A DNA stretch of 64,000 nucleotides from Saprospira sp. CCB-QB6 (lineage in GTDB: Bacteria > Bacteroidota > Bacteroidia > Chitinophagales > Saprospiraceae), in the NCBI RefSeq assembly GCF_028464065.1, contig NZ_CP116808.1, positions 1,801,001 through 1,865,000 of the forward strand, in the 5' to 3' direction. Below are positions 61,870 through 64,000 of this stretch, in pieces. The notes beneath the pieces were generated by a model. It was given only the letters and a program-made list of their open reading frames with translations. It did not search any database and had not been told where the DNA came from. Each line of letters opens with the position of its first letter. Positions within the stretch are counted from its first letter, which is position 1. Both the position numbers and the translations under genes were made by a program.

Positions 61870-61983
61870 GGCCTAGCGATGTGTAGCAGTGGCCCGCAGG
61901 GCCAGACCCAGCCAGCTTGCTGGCGCAGGGCCGAGCAGACCTGCGAGCCCCGAAACGTAGCGCCTGCCGAAGGCAGGAGGCCC
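61870..61983 (-). repeat. GC-rich intergenic hairpin element, type A
   Basis: On the minus strand the head hairpin is CCTGCC-TTC-GGCAGG, the middle arm GCCAGC-AA-GCTGGC, the distal arm GGCCC-TGC-GGGCC and the tail CATCGCTAGGCC. The head has only GGGCC before TCC. It lies between convergent genes. Confidence 0.9.
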
Positions 61984-61995
61984 AAAAACTTCATC

Positions 61996-62736
61996 CTAAA
62001 CCTGTCCGTACTTCCGTTTCAATTCAAAACTTTGGCCCAAATAAAGCTCCCGAACTTTAGGATCATTGGCCAATTCATGCGCACCTCCTTCCTTAAAAAT
62101 ATTGCCATCCACCATAATATAGGCTCGGTCAATAATTGAGAGGGTTTCGCCCACATTGTGGTCCGTAATCAAAATGCCAATATTCTTTTGTTTGAGCCGC
62201 CAAACGATGGTCTGAATATCCTCCACCGCAATGGGATCGATGCCCGCAAAAGGCTCATCCAACAAGATAAATTTGGGATTAACGGCTAGAGCACGCGCAA
62301 TTTCCGTACGGCGGCGCTCGCCCCCAGAAAGAGTATCGCCATTGCTTTTGCGGACCTTATGCAAAGAAAACTCATCCAAGAGCTCTTCCAATTTATGGGC
62401 CTGCTCTTTTTTGGTCAATTTGGTCATTTCTAGTACCGCCTTGATATTATCTTCCACCGTCAATTTTCGAAAAATAGAGGCTTCTTGAGGCAGATAGCCC
62501 ACACCTTTGCGGGCCCGTTTATACATGGGCAAATCTGTAATTTCTTCATCATCCAGATAAACATGTCCACTTTTGGGCTGGACAAAGCCCACCGTCATAT
62601 AAAAAGTAGTGGTTTTTCCTGCGCCATTGGGCCCCAAAAGTCCCACAATATCGCCCTGAGAAACTTCTAAGGATACGCCTTTAACCACCATGCGGTTGCC
62701 GTATTGCTTAATTAGATTTTCGGCTCTTAATTTCAT
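61996..62736 (-). CDS. lptB: LPS export ABC transporter ATP-binding protein
   Basis: The 246-residue ATPase powers lipopolysaccharide transport by LptFG. Walker A is [17 protein letters not shown]-loop [19 protein letters not shown], signature [17 protein letters not shown] and Walker [17 protein letters not shown]. The [18 protein letters not shown] opening and EASIFRKL stretch are LptB-specific. It is followed by no other lpt gene; ald lies 8 bases upstream on the same strand. Confidence 0.94.
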   Translation of the reverse strand: MKLRAENLIKQYGNRMVVKGVSLEVSQGDIVGLLGPNGAGKTTTFYMTVGFVQPKSGHVYLDDEEITDLPMYKRARKGVGYLPQEASIFRKLTVEDNIKAVLEMTKLTKKEQAHKLEELLDEFSLHKVRKSNGDTLSGGERRRTEIARALAVNPKFILLDEPFAGIDPIAVEDIQTIVWRLKQKNIGILITDHNVGETLSIIDRAYIMVDGNIFKEGGAHELANDPKVRELYLGQSFELKRKYGQV

Positions 62737-62744
62737 AATAGGTC

Positions 62745-63968
62745 TTAGAGATTAGTCATGAGCAAAAGGTCAATATCGGTATACTTGATACTGAAACGCT
62801 CACTCATATACTGATTGGTTAGGCAGCCTTTATACATATAAACGCCATTCCGAAAGCCAGCATCGGTGCGTAAAAGGGCCTCGATGCCCATTGTGCTACC
62901 CGATTCGCTAAATAAAGGGACCAAAATATTGCTAATGGCCGCCGAGCTAGTCCTTGGATAACGAGAAACGATATTGGGCACGCAATAATGCACCACCTCA
63001 TGCTTAATAAAAGTGGGGTGCTCGTGCGTACTCAATCGAGAGGTGGCAAAACAGCCGCCTTGGTCAATACTCACATCGATAATCACAGCGCCAGGCTTCA
63101 TTTGCTCCACGGTATCTTCGCCCACAATACAAGGTGTACGGCCCGTTTCTGAATGAATGGCCCCAATGACCACATCCGCCGATCGGATTTCGGCATACAT
63201 CTCGGGCGAGCTAAAGGTGCCCGTATATAAACGATGGCCCAAATTGCTTTGGAGGCGCATCAATTTGCGGATATTATTATCAAATAGGCGAATTTCGGCC
63301 CCATAACCTAGGGCAACTCTAGTAGCCACCTCGGCCACTACGCCAGCGCCCAAAATGACTACCTTGGCAGGAGGAACCCCCGCAATTCCGCCCAACAAAA
63401 CCCCTCGGCCATCTTCATTGTGAGAAAGCAAATCGGCTGCTGTTTGCATAGCCGAAACTCCCGCAATTTCTGACATCATGCGCACAAAAGGAAAGCTTCC
63501 AGAGCTATCTTTCATGTACTCCATGGCCATAGCCGTAATGCGCTTTTGCTTCAGGCGATAAATATATTCCTCGGTTAAAGTAGGCAAATGGATGGGCGAA
63601 ATAACAATTTGTCCAGGATGTCCCAGCTCAATTTCTTCCAAAGAGGGCGGCGCCACCTTAAGAATGACCTGCGACTTAAAAAGCTGCTCTCTATCGGCCA
63701 AAATTTCGGCCCCAGCTTCTGAATAATCATAATCCGAAAAGTTTGACTTTTCTCCAGCGCCAGTTTCTAGGCGAATGCGGTGGCCCATCTGGACCAATGT
63801 CCGCACAGCCGAGGGCGTCAAAGCAATCCGATTTTCAGAAAATTTCAATTCCTTGGGAATCCCAATGGTCACTTTTCCTTGCGGCTGCTCTACAGCTAGG
63901 CGCTCGGCCAAAGGCGTTAAAATATGCTCACTCAACTCCTTGGGGATGCTAATTTTGGATTTTTGCAT
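62745..63968 (-). CDS. ald: alanine dehydrogenase
   Basis: The 407-residue NAD enzyme converts alanine to pyruvate and ammonia. The family start is shifted by an N-terminal extension of about 35 residues; then [60 protein letters not shown] motif: [22 protein letters not shown]. Other marks are [28 protein letters not shown] and [23 protein letters not shown]. The lptB gene begins 8 bases downstream, so both are likely cotranscribed. Confidence 0.93.
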   Translation of the reverse strand: MQKSKISIPKELSEHILTPLAERLAVEQPQGKVTIGIPKELKFSENRIALTPSAVRTLVQMGHRIRLETGAGEKSNFSDYDYSEAGAEILADREQLFKSQVILKVAPPSLEEIELGHPGQIVISPIHLPTLTEEYIYRLKQKRITAMAMEYMKDSSGSFPFVRMMSEIAGVSAMQTAADLLSHNEDGRGVLLGGIAGVPPAKVVILGAGVVAEVATRVALGYGAEIRLFDNNIRKLMRLQSNLGHRLYTGTFSSPEMYAEIRSADVVIGAIHSETGRTPCIVGEDTVEQMKPGAVIIDVSIDQGGCFATSRLSTHEHPTFIKHEVVHYCVPNIVSRYPRTSSAAISNILVPLFSESGSTMGIEALLRTDAGFRNGVYMYKGCLTNQYMSERFSIKYTDIDLLLMTNL

Positions 63969-64000
63969 GCTGCTATTGTTTCCTTGAACAAGTTTTGGGT

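Noticed and set aside
2290-61983. Simple intrinsic terminators as an explanation of the GC-rich elements
   Set aside because: The T run precedes the element on the same strand and an A run follows on the other, so U tracts do not follow the hairpins; many genes have a separate ordinary terminator beside the element.
1-64000. tRNA, rRNA or known riboswitch genes
   Set aside because: No cloverleaf with a conserved T-loop, rRNA block or recognisable aptamer core was found by eye; the hairpin elements lack a T-arm and CCA end.

Overview
The window looks like a chromosomal segment of a Bacteroidota bacterium, most probably of the class Saprospiria and close to Saprospira. This is inferred from several things: TAnnTTTG-type -7 promoter boxes, a TonB receptor (SusC-like) / sorting-domain protein / PorV-like operon typical of type IX secretion lineages, many LxxC lipoproteins, an IcmF fused mutase, and a roughly 1100-residue SecA ending in a SEC-C zinc motif. 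No rRNA or tRNA gene is visible. The left edge carries the first codons of dnaN.

Layout. 0-9 kb: DUF2147 protein, two OmpA-like lipoproteins, an rRNA 2'-O-methyltransferase, the iscS-iscU-iscA cluster, a membrane-anchored subtilisin and small conserved proteins. 9-16 kb: secA, then an AraC regulator divergent from an aldehyde dehydrogenase/DUF779 pair. 16-28 kb: an Rpn-type PD-(D/E)XK protein, prfC with an Ig-like lipoprotein, a coiled-coil orphan, icmF and a sugar-nucleotide epimerase. 28-36.5 kb: valS, a TPR protein, an unusual peptidoglycan-binding protein and lpxD. 36.9-40.05 kb: an AT-rich accessory patch (GIY-YIG/DUF4357 protein, decaying Fic protein, HNH-like orphan) directly behind mnmE. 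40-52 kb: mnmE and the three-gene TonB receptor / 1358-residue secreted protein / PorV-like operon. 52-64 kb: hydroxyacid dehydrogenase, rsmA, DegT aminotransferase, glucosaminidase, YbjN-like protein, fused 2-oxoacid dehydrogenase E1, proline dehydrogenase, lptB and ald.

The most striking structure is not a gene. About two dozen GC-rich elements of roughly 115-150 bp occupy most intergenic gaps, on both strands. They share short conserved blocks, but their hairpin arms change sequence while staying complementary. The two termini also covary (GGCCT/AGGCC, GGCTG/CAGCC, GGCTT/AAGCC, GGCCC/GGGCC). This is direct evidence for selection on, or inheritance through, a folded multi-hairpin structure. 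The elements come as type A, type B and composite C+A forms and are absent from the AT-rich accessory patch.

A second notable structure is a 72-bp direct repeat carrying the first 23 codons of a Nudix gene on both sides of the GIY-YIG gene. It looks like the scar of a roughly 1-kb cassette that inserted and left an intact copy of its target.
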